In this document: in pieces, positions 1 to 9,528 of the stretch | Numbering within the stretch: the stretch's first letter is position 1 | Layout of the letters: every line of letters starts with the position of its first letter | Assembly (NCBI RefSeq): GCF_009497655.1 | Contig: NZ_CP023317.1 | Location: 835,501 to 899,500, forward strand | Source: Priestia megaterium | GTDB lineage: Bacteria; Bacillota; Bacilli; Bacillales; Bacillaceae_H | DNA length: 64,000 nucleotides | Reading direction: 5' to 3' | Translations under genes and position numbers: made by a program | The notes under the pieces: model-generated | What the model was told of the DNA's origin: nothing | What the model saw: the letters and a program-made list of their open reading frames with translations, nothing else | Database searches by the model: none

Positions 1-122
1 TTCTCCATCTGCTGCAGTCTATGCGTAAGCGCAGGCTGAGATATAAATAGCTCCTTGGCTGCTTTTGTAATGTTTTTCTCACGGTACAATACTTGTAGAA
101 TAAGCCAATCTCGATCGTCCAT
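1..122 (-). CDS. LysR-family transcriptional regulator, N-terminal fragment
   Basis: The start ATG is at 122 on the minus strand, with a GGAGGGG ribosome site 4 bases upstream, and the frame stays open to the left edge of the window. The 40 residues seen (DDRDWLILQVLYRE, then NITKAAKELFISQPALTHRLQ) have the pattern of the winged helix-turn-helix that opens LysR proteins. LysR regulators commonly control a divergent neighbour; here that is the membrane protein gene at 263, about 140 bases away. The effector domain lies outside the window, so the ligand cannot be inferred. Confidence 0.85.
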   Translation of the reverse strand, partial: MDDRDWLILQVLYREKNITKAAKELFISQPALTHRLQQME

Positions 123-262
123 ACTACCCCTCCAGGAATAAAAAAAATGAATGGTTTATAATAAAATTTCGATATTTTAATTATTTCTAAAATTATACTA
201 TAGTTAAGAAGAGAAATGTTCGGTGTAAGAAAGAAAAGCCTTGTAGAAGGAAGGAAGTAGGT

Positions 263-1381
263 ATGAACGCAAGAGTTGTTTTTTTACAATCTATATTTTT
301 TATTCTATTAACAAGCGTGGGAGGATTTCTTTTATCGTTAACAGGCTTATCCATTGGCTGGATGCTTGGGACTCTCATTTTAGCTGCTATTCTAGCTTTT
401 CGAAAGCCGCGTTTTTTATCTCAAACAAGCAAAAAAGGCATTCCAAAATATTGGCTGTACGCTGGACAGTGCATTTTAGGGATTGAATTAGGTCAAAAGA
501 TTAACTTATCTGTGGTGACTACGTTTCAATCTCACTGGTCCACCATTACGATTATGCTTTTGCTGTCCGTTGTTTTTTCTCTTTTATCCGGTTATTTGCT
601 ATGGAAGTTCAGTTCCACAGACTTATTAACAAGCTTTTTCGGTACGACTCCGGGTGGAATGAGCGCCATGCCAGGCATGGCTGAAGAAGTAGGAGCCAAT
701 ACGGCAGTTGTAAGCATCATTCAAACGATGCGCGTGTTTTTAGTTGTGCTTGCTGTTCCTTTATTTGTAGTCTATTGGGGAAGTAATACAGGACGGCATG
801 CAGTGTCCGTTACCCCGAGTGTTTTTGAGTGGGGATCACTGTTGTGGACAGGCGTTTTAATTGTTACAGCAGTAGTCGGCTATTATATAGGGAAAAAACT
901 AAAATTTCCTGCTCCTTGGTTAGTAGGAGGAATGCTTACTGTTGCAATTGTTCAAACAGCTGCTTCATCGTACGTGGGGTATAATCTTCAATCATACTGG
1001 CCTCATTCTGTGATGATTTTATCGCAAATTTTTATTGCTTCAAGCATTGGTTCTCGCTTTCATAAGGAAATGTTCATTGGAGTAAAAAAAATTATGGTTG
1101 TGGCGCTTATTAATACAATTGGTTTAATCGCCGCCATGTTTGTATGTGCACTATTCGTTTCCAAAATAACTGGAATTGAGCTTATCACGTCTATTTTAGC
1201 GTTTGCTCCTGGAGGCATTGCAGAAATGGCGACTACATCCATTGTACTGCAGGCTGATTCGACGTTAGTAGTAGCGGTCCAAGTGCTTCGTATTTTAACA
1301 ATTTGGCTGCTTCTGCCTCCGCTGTTTCGCATGTTTCATCAGTGGGGAGAAAGAAAAAGAATACATTCACACGTTTCATAA
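263..1381 (+). CDS. AbrB-family (duplication type) integral membrane protein
   Basis: This 372-residue protein has about ten hydrophobic segments. It shows the internal duplication of the AbrB / 'ammonia monooxygenase-like' membrane family (PF05145, TIGR03082): GTTPGGMSAMPGMAEE in the first half is echoed by FAPGGIAEMATTS in the second. Members are often annotated as regulators or monooxygenases, but the sequence is that of a membrane protein, probably a transporter of unknown substrate. A GAAGGAAG ribosome site precedes ATG 263. The gene is divergent from the LysR gene at 122, which suggests the LysR protein controls it. The family call is firm; the function is not. Confidence 0.8.
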   Translation: MNARVVFLQSIFFILLTSVGGFLLSLTGLSIGWMLGTLILAAILAFRKPRFLSQTSKKGIPKYWLYAGQCILGIELGQKINLSVVTTFQSHWSTITIMLLLSVVFSLLSGYLLWKFSSTDLLTSFFGTTPGGMSAMPGMAEEVGANTAVVSIIQTMRVFLVVLAVPLFVVYWGSNTGRHAVSVTPSVFEWGSLLWTGVLIVTAVVGYYIGKKLKFPAPWLVGGMLTVAIVQTAASSYVGYNLQSYWPHSVMILSQIFIASSIGSRFHKEMFIGVKKIMVVALINTIGLIAAMFVCALFVSKITGIELITSILAFAPGGIAEMATTSIVLQADSTLVVAVQVLRILTIWLLLPPLFRMFHQWGERKRIHSHVS

Positions 1382-1446
1382 TAAATATGTGAATGCACTA
1401 GGTAGAGTAAGAGAGAGTTTTAAAGAGGGAAATGGGGGGAGAATAG

Positions 1447-2220
1447 ATGAGTAATAAAGAAATGGTGGTCAGTCAGTTCGGGGGGAATGCCGGAAAGTAT
1501 GTCAAAAGTAAAGGTCATGCAAAAGGCAAAGATTTAGCGGTTTTAGCGGAAATTGCTGAAGAAAATAGAGGAGGAAAGCTGCTTGATGTAGCGACAGGAG
1601 GAGGACACGTGGCAAATAAGCTAGCACCTGTCTTTCAAGAAGTAACGGCTTTTGACTTAACTCCTCAAATGTTGCAAAGTGCTGAAGGCTTCATTAAAGA
1701 AAATGGTCATGAAAATGTATCGTTTGTTCAAGGAGATGCTGAGGATATGCCATTTCAAGATGACGAGTTTGATACGGTAACGTGCAGAATTGCACCGCAC
1801 CATTTTCCTAATATTAAACAGTTCATCAAAGAGGTATACCGAGTGTTAAAGCCAGGAGGACAGTTCTTGCTCATTGATAATGTAGCACCGGAAGTGAATG
1901 CTTATGACGAGTTTTATAATCGAGTTGAAAAGACAAGAGATCCAAGCCATTATCGTGCTTATAAAAAAACAGAGTGGCTTTCTATGCTTGAAATGCAAGG
2001 ATTCCGTACAGAAGTGCTGACAACTTTTCCAAAGCGCTTTTTATTTGATGACTGGTGTGCGATGATGAATGTTCCCCAAGAGACAAAGCGTGAGCTTACT
2101 CAATATATGCTGAATGTACCAAGCGGATTTAAACAGTTTTTCGAAATCAAAACGAATCAACAGGGAATTGAATCGTTTCAAGGAGAAGCAATCTTTGTAG
2201 CGTGCTACAAACATAAATAA
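1447..2220 (+). CDS. class I SAM-dependent methyltransferase, YcgJ-like
   Basis: This 257-residue cytosolic methyltransferase resembles B. subtilis YcgJ and the UbiE/MenG group. Motif I is LLDVATGGGHVA (about residues 45-56), the acidic post-I segment is VTAFDLTPQML, and QGDAEDMPF and the VYRVLKPGGQF strand follow; together these bind S-adenosylmethionine. The C-terminal third, which should set the substrate, has no signature I recognise. A strong GGGGGGAGAAT site precedes ATG 1447. The gene lies 65 bases after the AbrB-type gene in the same direction, possibly as an operon, and ends in a strong terminator. Confidence 0.82.
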   Translation: MSNKEMVVSQFGGNAGKYVKSKGHAKGKDLAVLAEIAEENRGGKLLDVATGGGHVANKLAPVFQEVTAFDLTPQMLQSAEGFIKENGHENVSFVQGDAEDMPFQDDEFDTVTCRIAPHHFPNIKQFIKEVYRVLKPGGQFLLIDNVAPEVNAYDEFYNRVEKTRDPSHYRAYKKTEWLSMLEMQGFRTEVLTTFPKRFLFDDWCAMMNVPQETKRELTQYMLNVPSGFKQFFEIKTNQQGIESFQGEAIFVACYKHK

Positions 2221-2257
2221 AAAGAAGCCAACTCCGGTGAGTTGGCTTCTTTTTTTA
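2221..2257. terminator. bidirectional terminator between methyltransferase gene and opuAB
   Basis: A 14-bp stem (2221-2234 AAAGAAGCCAACTC pairing with 2239-2252) has a 4-base loop and T runs on both strands. It follows the methyltransferase stop directly and ends just before the opuAB stop, so it serves both convergent genes. Confidence 0.92.
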
Positions 2258-2258
2258 C

Positions 2259-3104
2259 TTATGCTCGTTGGTTTGAACGATTTCCAAAATATTGCGTAAT
2301 ACGGTCTAAAATAATTGCTAAAATAACGATTGAAATTCCAGCTTCAAAGCCCGTGCCGACTTCAAGTCGAGAAACTGCACGATATACTTCTGCACCAAGT
2401 CCCGGAGCACCTACAAGAGAGGCAATAACGACCATTGAAAGAGATAGCATGATGCTTTGGTTAATTCCTGCCATAATTGTTTTTGTAGCTAATGGAAGCT
2501 GTACTTTAAATAATTTTTGTTTTGTTGTTGAACCGTAGGCATTTGCTGCTTCTACTAAGTCAGCGGGTACTTCACGAATACCTAGGTTCGTTAAGCGAAT
2601 CGTTGGAGGCATTGCAAAGATAACAGATGAGATAACACCTGGCACCACACCAATTCCAAAGAAGAAAAGTGCTGGAATCAAATACACAAATGCCGGCATC
2701 GTTTGCATAAAGTCTAAGATTGGCGTAATAATCCGAGCTGTCTTTTCGCTTTGAGATGCCCAAATGCCTAGCGGGATTCCTACTATAATTGAAATTAATA
2801 CGCTTGTTAAAACGAGGGCTAGTGTGTCCATTGTTTCTTGCCAGTAGCCAAGATTAAGAATAAATAATAGACCAATCATCGATAAAATAGTAAATGACCA
2901 TTTTTTACTTGAAAACCAAGCAATGATTCCGACAATTAAGATTAAAATTAATGCTGGTGGAAAGGTTAGCACTAGTACAATAAAACTTACAATACCATCG
3001 ACAATAGCTGAAATAACATCAAAAAACCCTTTGATATTATCATTTAAAAACGTGACAAAATGGTCAATCCAATTGCCAACGGGAATTTTAGGAATACTAT
3101 TCAT
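2259..3104 (-). CDS. opuAB: glycine betaine ABC transporter permease, OpuAB-like
   Basis: This 281-residue permease is close in length to B. subtilis OpuAB. It has about seven membrane segments and the binding-protein-dependent transport core: the EAA loop appears as EVPADLVEAANAYGSTTKQKLFKVQLP (about residues 178-204), and GAPGLGAEVYRA follows. It forms the membrane channel for compatible-solute uptake under osmotic stress. Its start overlaps the opuAA stop by 8 bases, so the two are translationally coupled. The gene order opuAC-opuAA-opuAB differs from B. subtilis, where the ATPase gene comes first and the binding-protein gene last. Confidence 0.92.
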   Translation of the reverse strand: MNSIPKIPVGNWIDHFVTFLNDNIKGFFDVISAIVDGIVSFIVLVLTFPPALILILIVGIIAWFSSKKWSFTILSMIGLLFILNLGYWQETMDTLALVLTSVLISIIVGIPLGIWASQSEKTARIITPILDFMQTMPAFVYLIPALFFFGIGVVPGVISSVIFAMPPTIRLTNLGIREVPADLVEAANAYGSTTKQKLFKVQLPLATKTIMAGINQSIMLSLSMVVIASLVGAPGLGAEVYRAVSRLEVGTGFEAGISIVILAIILDRITQYFGNRSNQRA

Positions 3105-4302
3105 TTACGTTCACCTCATTACTATCAGTACCGGCAAGTGCTTCAATCACTCGCTCTTTTTTAATGATGCCGCGCAGACGATGGTTTTCATCTACAACCG
3201 GTAGCGGGAAACGGCTGATAACCATTTTGTCGTACAAGTTTTCTAGTAGCGTATCTGTCGTAACAGTCGGAATATCCGTATCTAATACGTCTGCTGTCAG
3301 TTTATCTTGTTTAATGGCGCGGCTGATATCATCTGCCGTTACAACTCCTAGAAGAGTTTTTTTCTTGTCTACGACGTAGATGCTTGAATAACCAGCTTCT
3401 TGCATAATTTTAAGAGCCACGCGCGGACCACGGTCTACGGTAATGGATTCGGCACGATTCATCACGCTTTCAGCTGTGTATACTTTAGCTACATTAACGT
3501 CTTCGACAAAGCGCTCTACATAATCATTGGCAGGGTTTGTCATAATTTCTTCAGGTGTTCCTACTTGAACAACACTGCCGTCTTTCATTAAAACGATGCG
3601 ATCTCCGATTCGAAGAGCTTCATCAAGATCATGGGTAATAAAAATGATTGTTCGCTCCATTTTTTCTTGAAGCTCCAGCAAAAAATCTTGCATGTCTTTA
3701 CGAATAAGCGGATCTAGTGCACTGAATGCCTCATCCATTAATAAAATGTCAGGGTCATTGGCAAGTGCTCGAGCTAGTCCGACGCGCTGCTGCATACCGC
3801 CGCTCAGTTCACCGGGATATTGATTTTCGTATCCTTTTAAACCTACTAATTCAAGCGCTTCTTTTGCTTTCTTTTCGCGTTCGGCTTTTGGTGTACCTTG
3901 AACTTCTAATCCGTATTCTGTGTTATCAAGAACCGTACGGTGAGGGAATAAAGCAAAGTTTTGGAAAACCATGCTCATTTTTTTTCGGCGCATGTCGCGA
4001 AGTTCCTCTTTGTTCATTTTTACTACATCGTCACCGTCTAAAATAAGAGATCCAGATGTTGGTTCAACAAGGCGGTTAAACATGCGAACTAAAGTGGATT
4101 TACCGCTTCCAGACAGGCCCATAATGACGAAGATTTCACCGGATTTGATTTCGAAGTTTGCTTGATTAACTCCAATTGTCATTCCTGTTTCTTCTAGAAT
4201 TTCTTTTTTTGTTTTTCCTTTTTGAAGTAAATCAATCGCTTTTGACGGATTCTTACCAAACACTTTGGTTATATTTTGTACTTTTAATTTTACGTGTTCC
4301 AT
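3097..4302 (-). CDS. opuAA: glycine betaine ABC transporter ATPase, OpuAA-like, with CBS domains
   Basis: This 401-residue ATPase has Walker A GLSGSGKST (about 62-70), signature LSGGMQQR, Walker B ILLMDEAFSALD and the switch histidine in IFITHDLDEA. Two CBS domains fill the C-terminal 120 residues; in OpuA-type transporters such domains sense ionic strength or c-di-AMP. It powers uptake through OpuAB. It sits 35 bases downstream of opuAC in one operon. A GGTGG ribosome site precedes ATG 4302. Confidence 0.94.
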   Translation of the reverse strand: MEHVKLKVQNITKVFGKNPSKAIDLLQKGKTKKEILEETGMTIGVNQANFEIKSGEIFVIMGLSGSGKSTLVRMFNRLVEPTSGSLILDGDDVVKMNKEELRDMRRKKMSMVFQNFALFPHRTVLDNTEYGLEVQGTPKAEREKKAKEALELVGLKGYENQYPGELSGGMQQRVGLARALANDPDILLMDEAFSALDPLIRKDMQDFLLELQEKMERTIIFITHDLDEALRIGDRIVLMKDGSVVQVGTPEEIMTNPANDYVERFVEDVNVAKVYTAESVMNRAESITVDRGPRVALKIMQEAGYSSIYVVDKKKTLLGVVTADDISRAIKQDKLTADVLDTDIPTVTTDTLLENLYDKMVISRFPLPVVDENHRLRGIIKKERVIEALAGTDSNEVNVNE

Positions 4303-4337
4303 ATGTCCACCTCAATTGTTGTTTTCTTTTACGTTCA

Positions 4338-5201
4338 TTACTTTTTCGTCCAACTATCGATTAACTTTTTATGTTTTTTTACCCATTTCTGTGCTGCTTC
4401 TTCAGGGTTTGAAGATTTTTCAACTTGTGACAGAAGAGGACTGATTAATTTATCGTTCATCTGTGCATTATTCATCCATTTTATGACTTGAGGATTTGTC
4501 TTTTTAAATTCCTTGCTTGTCATTGTGTAAATGTTGTCAGGGTCTCCAAACGAGTTTTTAGGATCTTCTAAATATTTGATGTCAAAGTCTGCAAAAGCCC
4601 AGTGAGGATTCCACATAGTAACAACAATTGGTTTTTTTGCCTCATAGGCTTTGCGCAGTTCACTTAGCATAGCTGCCTCAGACGATTTTACAAGCGTATA
4701 GCTTTTAAGGTTATAATCTTTTAACGCTTGTTCGGCTAATCCGTTAATGCTGGAGCCTGGGTCAATTCCAATAACTTTGTTATCGACATCAGAAGCAACC
4801 TTAGCAAGGTCTTCTGTTGTGTTCACGTCTTTCATATAGGCGGGAACCGCAAATCCTAAGCGCGCATTTTTAAGCCAAGGGTCTTCAATGTTTACTTGAT
4901 CTTTATACTTTTTGTAAAAAGGCGCATCTGTTGTAGGAAGCCATGGTGCAAACGAAATATCAATGTCGTTATTAGCTGTTCCTACCCAAACACCGGCTTT
5001 CTCTAAGAAAACAGTTCTAACCTTATAACCTCGATCTTCTAAAATCTGTTTCCATACGTACGTGTAGGCAATGTTTTCAGTATAGTTATTCATGCCGATG
5101 GTAATGGTTTTTTTATCTTTAAAGGCGCCATTACCGTTGCCGCAAGCTGAAGTAATAACTAGAAGAAAACAAATCATGCTGATTAAAAATAGTTTCTTCA
5201 T
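4338..5201 (-). CDS. opuAC: glycine betaine-binding lipoprotein, OpuAC-like
   Basis: This 287-residue extracellular solute-binding lipoprotein has a lipobox at TSAC with the lipidated cysteine at residue 20, followed by an OpuAC-type domain (ITIGMNNYTENIAYTYVWKQ at the start, VVTMWNPHWAFADFDIKYL later). Tryptophans in this family form the aromatic cage around the betaine trimethylammonium group. An AAAGGAG site precedes ATG 5201. It is the first gene of the opuA operon here, and a SigB-like promoter lies about 75 bases upstream. The length matches the B. subtilis protein (293 residues). Confidence 0.92.
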   Translation of the reverse strand: MKKLFLISMICFLLVITSACGNGNGAFKDKKTITIGMNNYTENIAYTYVWKQILEDRGYKVRTVFLEKAGVWVGTANNDIDISFAPWLPTTDAPFYKKYKDQVNIEDPWLKNARLGFAVPAYMKDVNTTEDLAKVASDVDNKVIGIDPGSSINGLAEQALKDYNLKSYTLVKSSEAAMLSELRKAYEAKKPIVVTMWNPHWAFADFDIKYLEDPKNSFGDPDNIYTMTSKEFKKTNPQVIKWMNNAQMNDKLISPLLSQVEKSSNPEEAAQKWVKKHKKLIDSWTKK

Positions 5202-5276
5202 GCAATGTAACTCCTTTATAAAGTTTTAAATCAATATGACTGATATGTAGAACGGATGCTAAACACAACGAAGTGT

Positions 5277-5302
5277 ATACCCGGTTTTTTTAGGTGGTAA
5301 AC
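5277..5302 (-). promoter_or_regulatory. candidate SigB promoter of the opuA operon
   Basis: On the minus strand GTTTAC (5302-5297) is followed after exactly 14 bases by GGGTAT (5282-5277). This is close to the SigB consensus GTTTAA-N12-15-GGGTAT. The predicted transcript has a leader of about 70 bases before opuAC. B. subtilis opuD and opuE are known SigB targets, so the function fits. Confidence 0.5.
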
Positions 5303-5728
5303 ATAAAAAATATAAAATGTGAAATAGAGTGGGTGATTTTTCGGCGTTATAAAGTTATTTTTAGCTAAAAATGTACATCGTAGTTAAGAGAAAATATGGG
5401 AAATAAATGGATAAAATAAGTGACTGTAGAATCAGTCTTACATGTTATCACTCTTTTTTTTACTCCGTCAACTTCAAGTCAAGAGTAATTCGGCAATTGA
5501 GCCGTATAAACCGATACGAAAAAATATCTTTTTAATAAAGTTATTTTTTAGGAAGAATAGGTGATTAAAGAGCTTTGCATCAGCTTTTACCTTGAATTGT
5601 AAAAGGAAGAAAGATAACAGTGAGACATATAAGAAACGTGAGAGGAAATTGATAAAATAAAAAAATATTTTTGAAGCCAGCATACGGATAAATTTTTGAT
5701 TGAATTTAAAGATTCAGAAAATTTTATC
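5303..5728. other. AT-rich intergenic region without a recognised gene
   Basis: About 430 bases between the opuA promoter and the tetR promoter. Short open frames on the minus strand (up to about 69 codons) are made of AT-rich low-complexity codons and have no convincing ribosome site. A small hairpin around 5502-5514 (GGC-AATTGA-GCC) is too weak to call. I see no riboswitch signature. Confidence 0.5.
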
Positions 5729-5758
5729 TTGCATAATTTCAACTTCTTATAGTAAAAT
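5729..5758 (+). promoter_or_regulatory. promoter of the tetR gene
   Basis: TTGCAT at 5729-5734 and TAAAAT at 5753-5758 are separated by 18 bases. The -10 box overlaps the left arm of the operator at 5754-5778, as expected for autorepression. Confidence 0.5.
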
Positions 5759-5778
5759 GAATGAAAGTCATTCATTTT
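5754..5778. promoter_or_regulatory. TetR-type operator, perfect 11-bp dyad (site 1)
   Basis: AAAATGAATGA at 5754-5764 is repeated inverted at 5768-5778 around the 3-base centre AAG. The core form TGANTGA-N3-TCANTCA recurs at 6414, 6478 and 10688. It covers the tetR -10 region and ends just before the ribosome site. Confidence 0.8.
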
Positions 5779-5796
5779 ATAGGTGGAGGGAAAAAG

Positions 5797-6381
5797 TTGG
5801 TTACAAGCACAAGTGAAAAATACGATAAGATTTTACAGGCAGCGATTGAAGTTATATCTGAAAAAGGACTTGATAAAACATCAATTTCAGACATTGTAAA
5901 GCGTGCAGGCGTAGCTCAAGGAACTTTTTATCTTTATTTCAGATCCAAAAATGCCCTTGTTCCTGCTATTGCAGAAAACTTACTTTCTTTGTCGCTTGAA
6001 AAAATTAAAGAAAGAGCTAAAACAGCAACAAATTTTTTAAGTACATTAGAGGTGATGATTGACGAAACGTATAAAACAACGGATGAATATAGAGATGTTC
6101 TTGTTTTATGCTATTCGGGGCTCGCTTTTGACTATTCATTAGAAACATGGGAAGCTATTTATTTACCTTATTACAACTGGTTTGAAGAGGTATTAAATGA
6201 GGCAGTGAAAAAAGAAGAAGTCATCAAGCATCTTAACGTTAAATGGACAGCTAAAACGATGATCAATTTGATTGAAAACGCTGCTGAACTTTTTTATATC
6301 GGGCGAGAGCAAGATGTCACACTTGAACAATCGAAGGAAGAACTTTTTCAATTCTTAAAGCGTTCTCTTGTGCCATTGTAA
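5797..6381 (+). CDS. TetR/AcrR-family regulator of the polyamine genes
   Basis: This 194-residue repressor-type protein has an N-terminal TetR helix-turn-helix (ILQAAIEVISEKGLDKTSIS, then GVAQGTFYLYFRSKNAL) and a helical ligand domain. I chose the TTG at 5797, because GGTGGAGGG at 5782-5790 sits 6 bases before it. The in-frame ATG at 5761 lies inside the operator and has no ribosome site. The four matching dyads at its own promoter, before the aldehyde dehydrogenase gene and before puuP make it the likely local regulator of putrescine catabolism. Its ligand may be a polyamine or an aldehyde intermediate; that is inference. Confidence 0.88.
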   Translation: MVTSTSEKYDKILQAAIEVISEKGLDKTSISDIVKRAGVAQGTFYLYFRSKNALVPAIAENLLSLSLEKIKERAKTATNFLSTLEVMIDETYKTTDEYRDVLVLCYSGLAFDYSLETWEAIYLPYYNWFEEVLNEAVKKEEVIKHLNVKWTAKTMINLIENAAELFYIGREQDVTLEQSKEELFQFLKRSLVPL

Positions 6382-6401
6382 TATTAGCGATGCTAATATT
6401 A
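6379..6401 (+). terminator. hairpin overlapping the tetR stop codon
   Basis: TAATATTAGC at 6379-6388 pairs perfectly with 6392-6401 around GAT. No T run follows, so it may be a weak terminator, an mRNA 3' stabiliser or another operator. Confidence 0.4.
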
Positions 6402-6413
6402 CATCCATTAAAA

Positions 6414-6430
6414 TGACTGACATTCATTCA
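6414..6430. promoter_or_regulatory. TetR-type operator (site 2)
   Basis: TGACTGA-CAT-TCATTCA has the same two half-sites and 3-base spacing as the dyad before tetR. It lies about 85 bases upstream of the aldehyde dehydrogenase start. Confidence 0.6.
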
Positions 6431-6477
6431 AAATATACAATTAGTTATCAGAATTATAAGTTTTTAAAGGTTTAAAA

Positions 6478-6494
6478 TGACTGACAATCAGTCG
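6478..6494. promoter_or_regulatory. TetR-type operator (site 3)
   Basis: TGACTGA-CAA-TCAGTCG is a dyad with 6 of 7 arm positions matched. It lies immediately upstream of the AAGGAGG ribosome site of the aldehyde dehydrogenase gene, where bound repressor would block transcription. Confidence 0.65.
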
Positions 6495-6516
6495 TTATTC
6501 GACAAGGAGGTATTGT

Positions 6517-8004
6517 ATGGATCGTACAGCCGTTAAAACTTTAGCTTTGAATATGTACATAAACGGAGAGTGGAGAAAAGCAGAGAAGCAGCGTCCAACT
6601 GTTAACCCAGCGACAGGTGAAGTAATTGGATATGCTGCAGAAGGCAGCGCAGAAGATATGAAAGCAGCAATTGAAGCTGCACGGGAAGCCTTTGACAGCG
6701 GAATTTGGTCTGAGACTTCTGCATCTGAAAGAGCAGCTATCTTATTTAAAATTGCCGATAAGCTTGAAGAAGCGAAAGAGGAATTAGCAGCGCTAGAAAC
6801 AATAGATAATGGAAAGCCCTATCGCGAAGCTGAGGCTGATGTGGAAGATGCAGCTGCTTGTTTTAGATATTACGCTGGATTAATTACAAAGCCAGACGGT
6901 CAAACGTACAGTGTTCCTGCACCTATGCAAGCAATGGTTATAAAAGAACCAATGGGGGTGTGCGGACTGATTGTACCTTGGAATTATCCGCTCTTGATGA
7001 GCGTGTGGAAAATTGCACCTGCTTTAGCTGCAGGAAATACGATTGTATTTAAACCTTCTGAAGTGACACCAGTTACTCCTACAAAACTTTTTGAGATTTT
7101 AGAAAGCGTAGGATTGCCAAAAGGAGTAGCAAACCTTGTTATGGGAGCCGGAGATACTGTGGGAAATACGCTTATTCAAGATAAGCGTGTTGATAAGATT
7201 TCTTTTACAGGCGGAACGGTAACTGGAAAACACATTATGCGTCAAGCAGCAGAAAATGTAACGAAAGTCTCTTTAGAACTTGGAGGAAAGTCACCGAACA
7301 TTATATTTGCTGACGCTGATTTTGAAACAGCTGTAGATTATGCCTTGTTTGGAATTTTTGCAGGGAGCGGCCAAATTTGCGCTGCAGGTTCTCGTATTTT
7401 AGTAGAAGAAAGCATTGCTGAGCGATTTATCGAACGTTTTGCAGAGCGTGCTCAAAAAATTAAAGTAGGAAATGGAATGGATCAAGAGATTGAAATGGGC
7501 CCTCTTGTAAGTGAAGAACATATGAAAAAAGTATTAAAGTACATCGAAATTGGAAAGCAAGAAGGCGCTCGCCTTGTATGCGGAGGCAATCGAATCACCA
7601 GCAGTGGGTTGGAAAAAGGTTTTTTTGTAGAACCTACGGTTTTTAGTAACGTTACGTCAAATATGAAAATTGTGCAAGATGAAATCTTTGGGCCTGTTGT
7701 CGTTATTCAAACGTTTAAAGATGAAAAAGAAGCTATTAAGCTTGCAAATGATACGGAATATGGTTTAGCAGGCAGCGTGTTTACAAACGACGGTGCAAAA
7801 GCTCTTCGAGTGATTAAAAAGCTGCGTGCGGGTATCACTTGGGTAAACACGTATCATTTTACGTTTAATGAAGCGCCTTGGGGCGGATATAAGCAGAGCG
7901 GAATTGGCCGAGGGCTAGGAACGTTTGGTTTGGAAGAATTTCAAGAAGTAAAACAAATTAATATTAATTTACAAGTAGAGCCAATCGGCTGGTTTAAAAA
8001 TTAA
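6517..8004 (+). CDS. NAD(P)-dependent aldehyde dehydrogenase, probable 4-aminobutanal dehydrogenase
   Basis: This 495-residue protein is a complete ALDH-superfamily member: PWNYP with Asn156, LELGGKSPN with general base Glu254, and SGQICAAGSR with nucleophile Cys288. Between a TetR regulator and a putrescine aminotransferase gene, the likely reaction is oxidation of 4-aminobutanal to 4-aminobutyrate, as by PuuC or PatD. Betaine-aldehyde dehydrogenases belong to the same family, so substrate identity rests on context. An AAGGAGG site precedes ATG 6517. It is the first gene of the operon and has two TetR-type operators upstream. Confidence 0.88.
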   Translation: MDRTAVKTLALNMYINGEWRKAEKQRPTVNPATGEVIGYAAEGSAEDMKAAIEAAREAFDSGIWSETSASERAAILFKIADKLEEAKEELAALETIDNGKPYREAEADVEDAAACFRYYAGLITKPDGQTYSVPAPMQAMVIKEPMGVCGLIVPWNYPLLMSVWKIAPALAAGNTIVFKPSEVTPVTPTKLFEILESVGLPKGVANLVMGAGDTVGNTLIQDKRVDKISFTGGTVTGKHIMRQAAENVTKVSLELGGKSPNIIFADADFETAVDYALFGIFAGSGQICAAGSRILVEESIAERFIERFAERAQKIKVGNGMDQEIEMGPLVSEEHMKKVLKYIEIGKQEGARLVCGGNRITSSGLEKGFFVEPTVFSNVTSNMKIVQDEIFGPVVVIQTFKDEKEAIKLANDTEYGLAGSVFTNDGAKALRVIKKLRAGITWVNTYHFTFNEAPWGGYKQSGIGRGLGTFGLEEFQEVKQININLQVEPIGWFKN

Positions 8005-8011
8005 AAAGTAG

Positions 8012-9406
<1,395 letters not shown>

Positions 9407-9427
9407 ATGTAACAAGGAGCAATGAAT

Positions 9428-9499
9428 ATGAATCGTCAAACGTTTCTTATTCCCGTATTGCTTTCGATGATTTTAGTAGTACAAATGCCTAGCGACTAA
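9428..9499 (+). CDS. 23-residue putative membrane microprotein in the polyamine operon
   Basis: A short frame lies between the aminotransferase and ureohydrolase genes. AAGGAG at 9414-9419 is 8 bases before ATG 9428; another in-frame ATG at 9422 is too close to that site. After MNRQ, the peptide is one hydrophobic stretch (TFLIPVLLSMILVVQM) ending in PSD, long enough for a single membrane span. Nothing else explains the well-placed ribosome site in this 122-base gap. I do not recognise a family. It could be a small membrane regulator of the putrescine permease or only a translated leader for the next gene. Confidence 0.5.
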   Translation: MNRQTFLIPVLLSMILVVQMPSD

Positions 9500-9528
9500 C
9501 TGAAATTATCGAAACGGAGGAGTAAATC

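Noticed and set aside
2242-2538. 98-codon plus-strand frame opposite opuAB
   Set aside because: It is the antisense of a well-conserved gene and begins in the terminator; no ribosome site.
5474-5775. Minus-strand frames of 62-69 codons before tetR
   Set aside because: AT-driven Phe/Ser/Leu/Lys composition, no ribosome site, and they run across the tetR operator and promoter.
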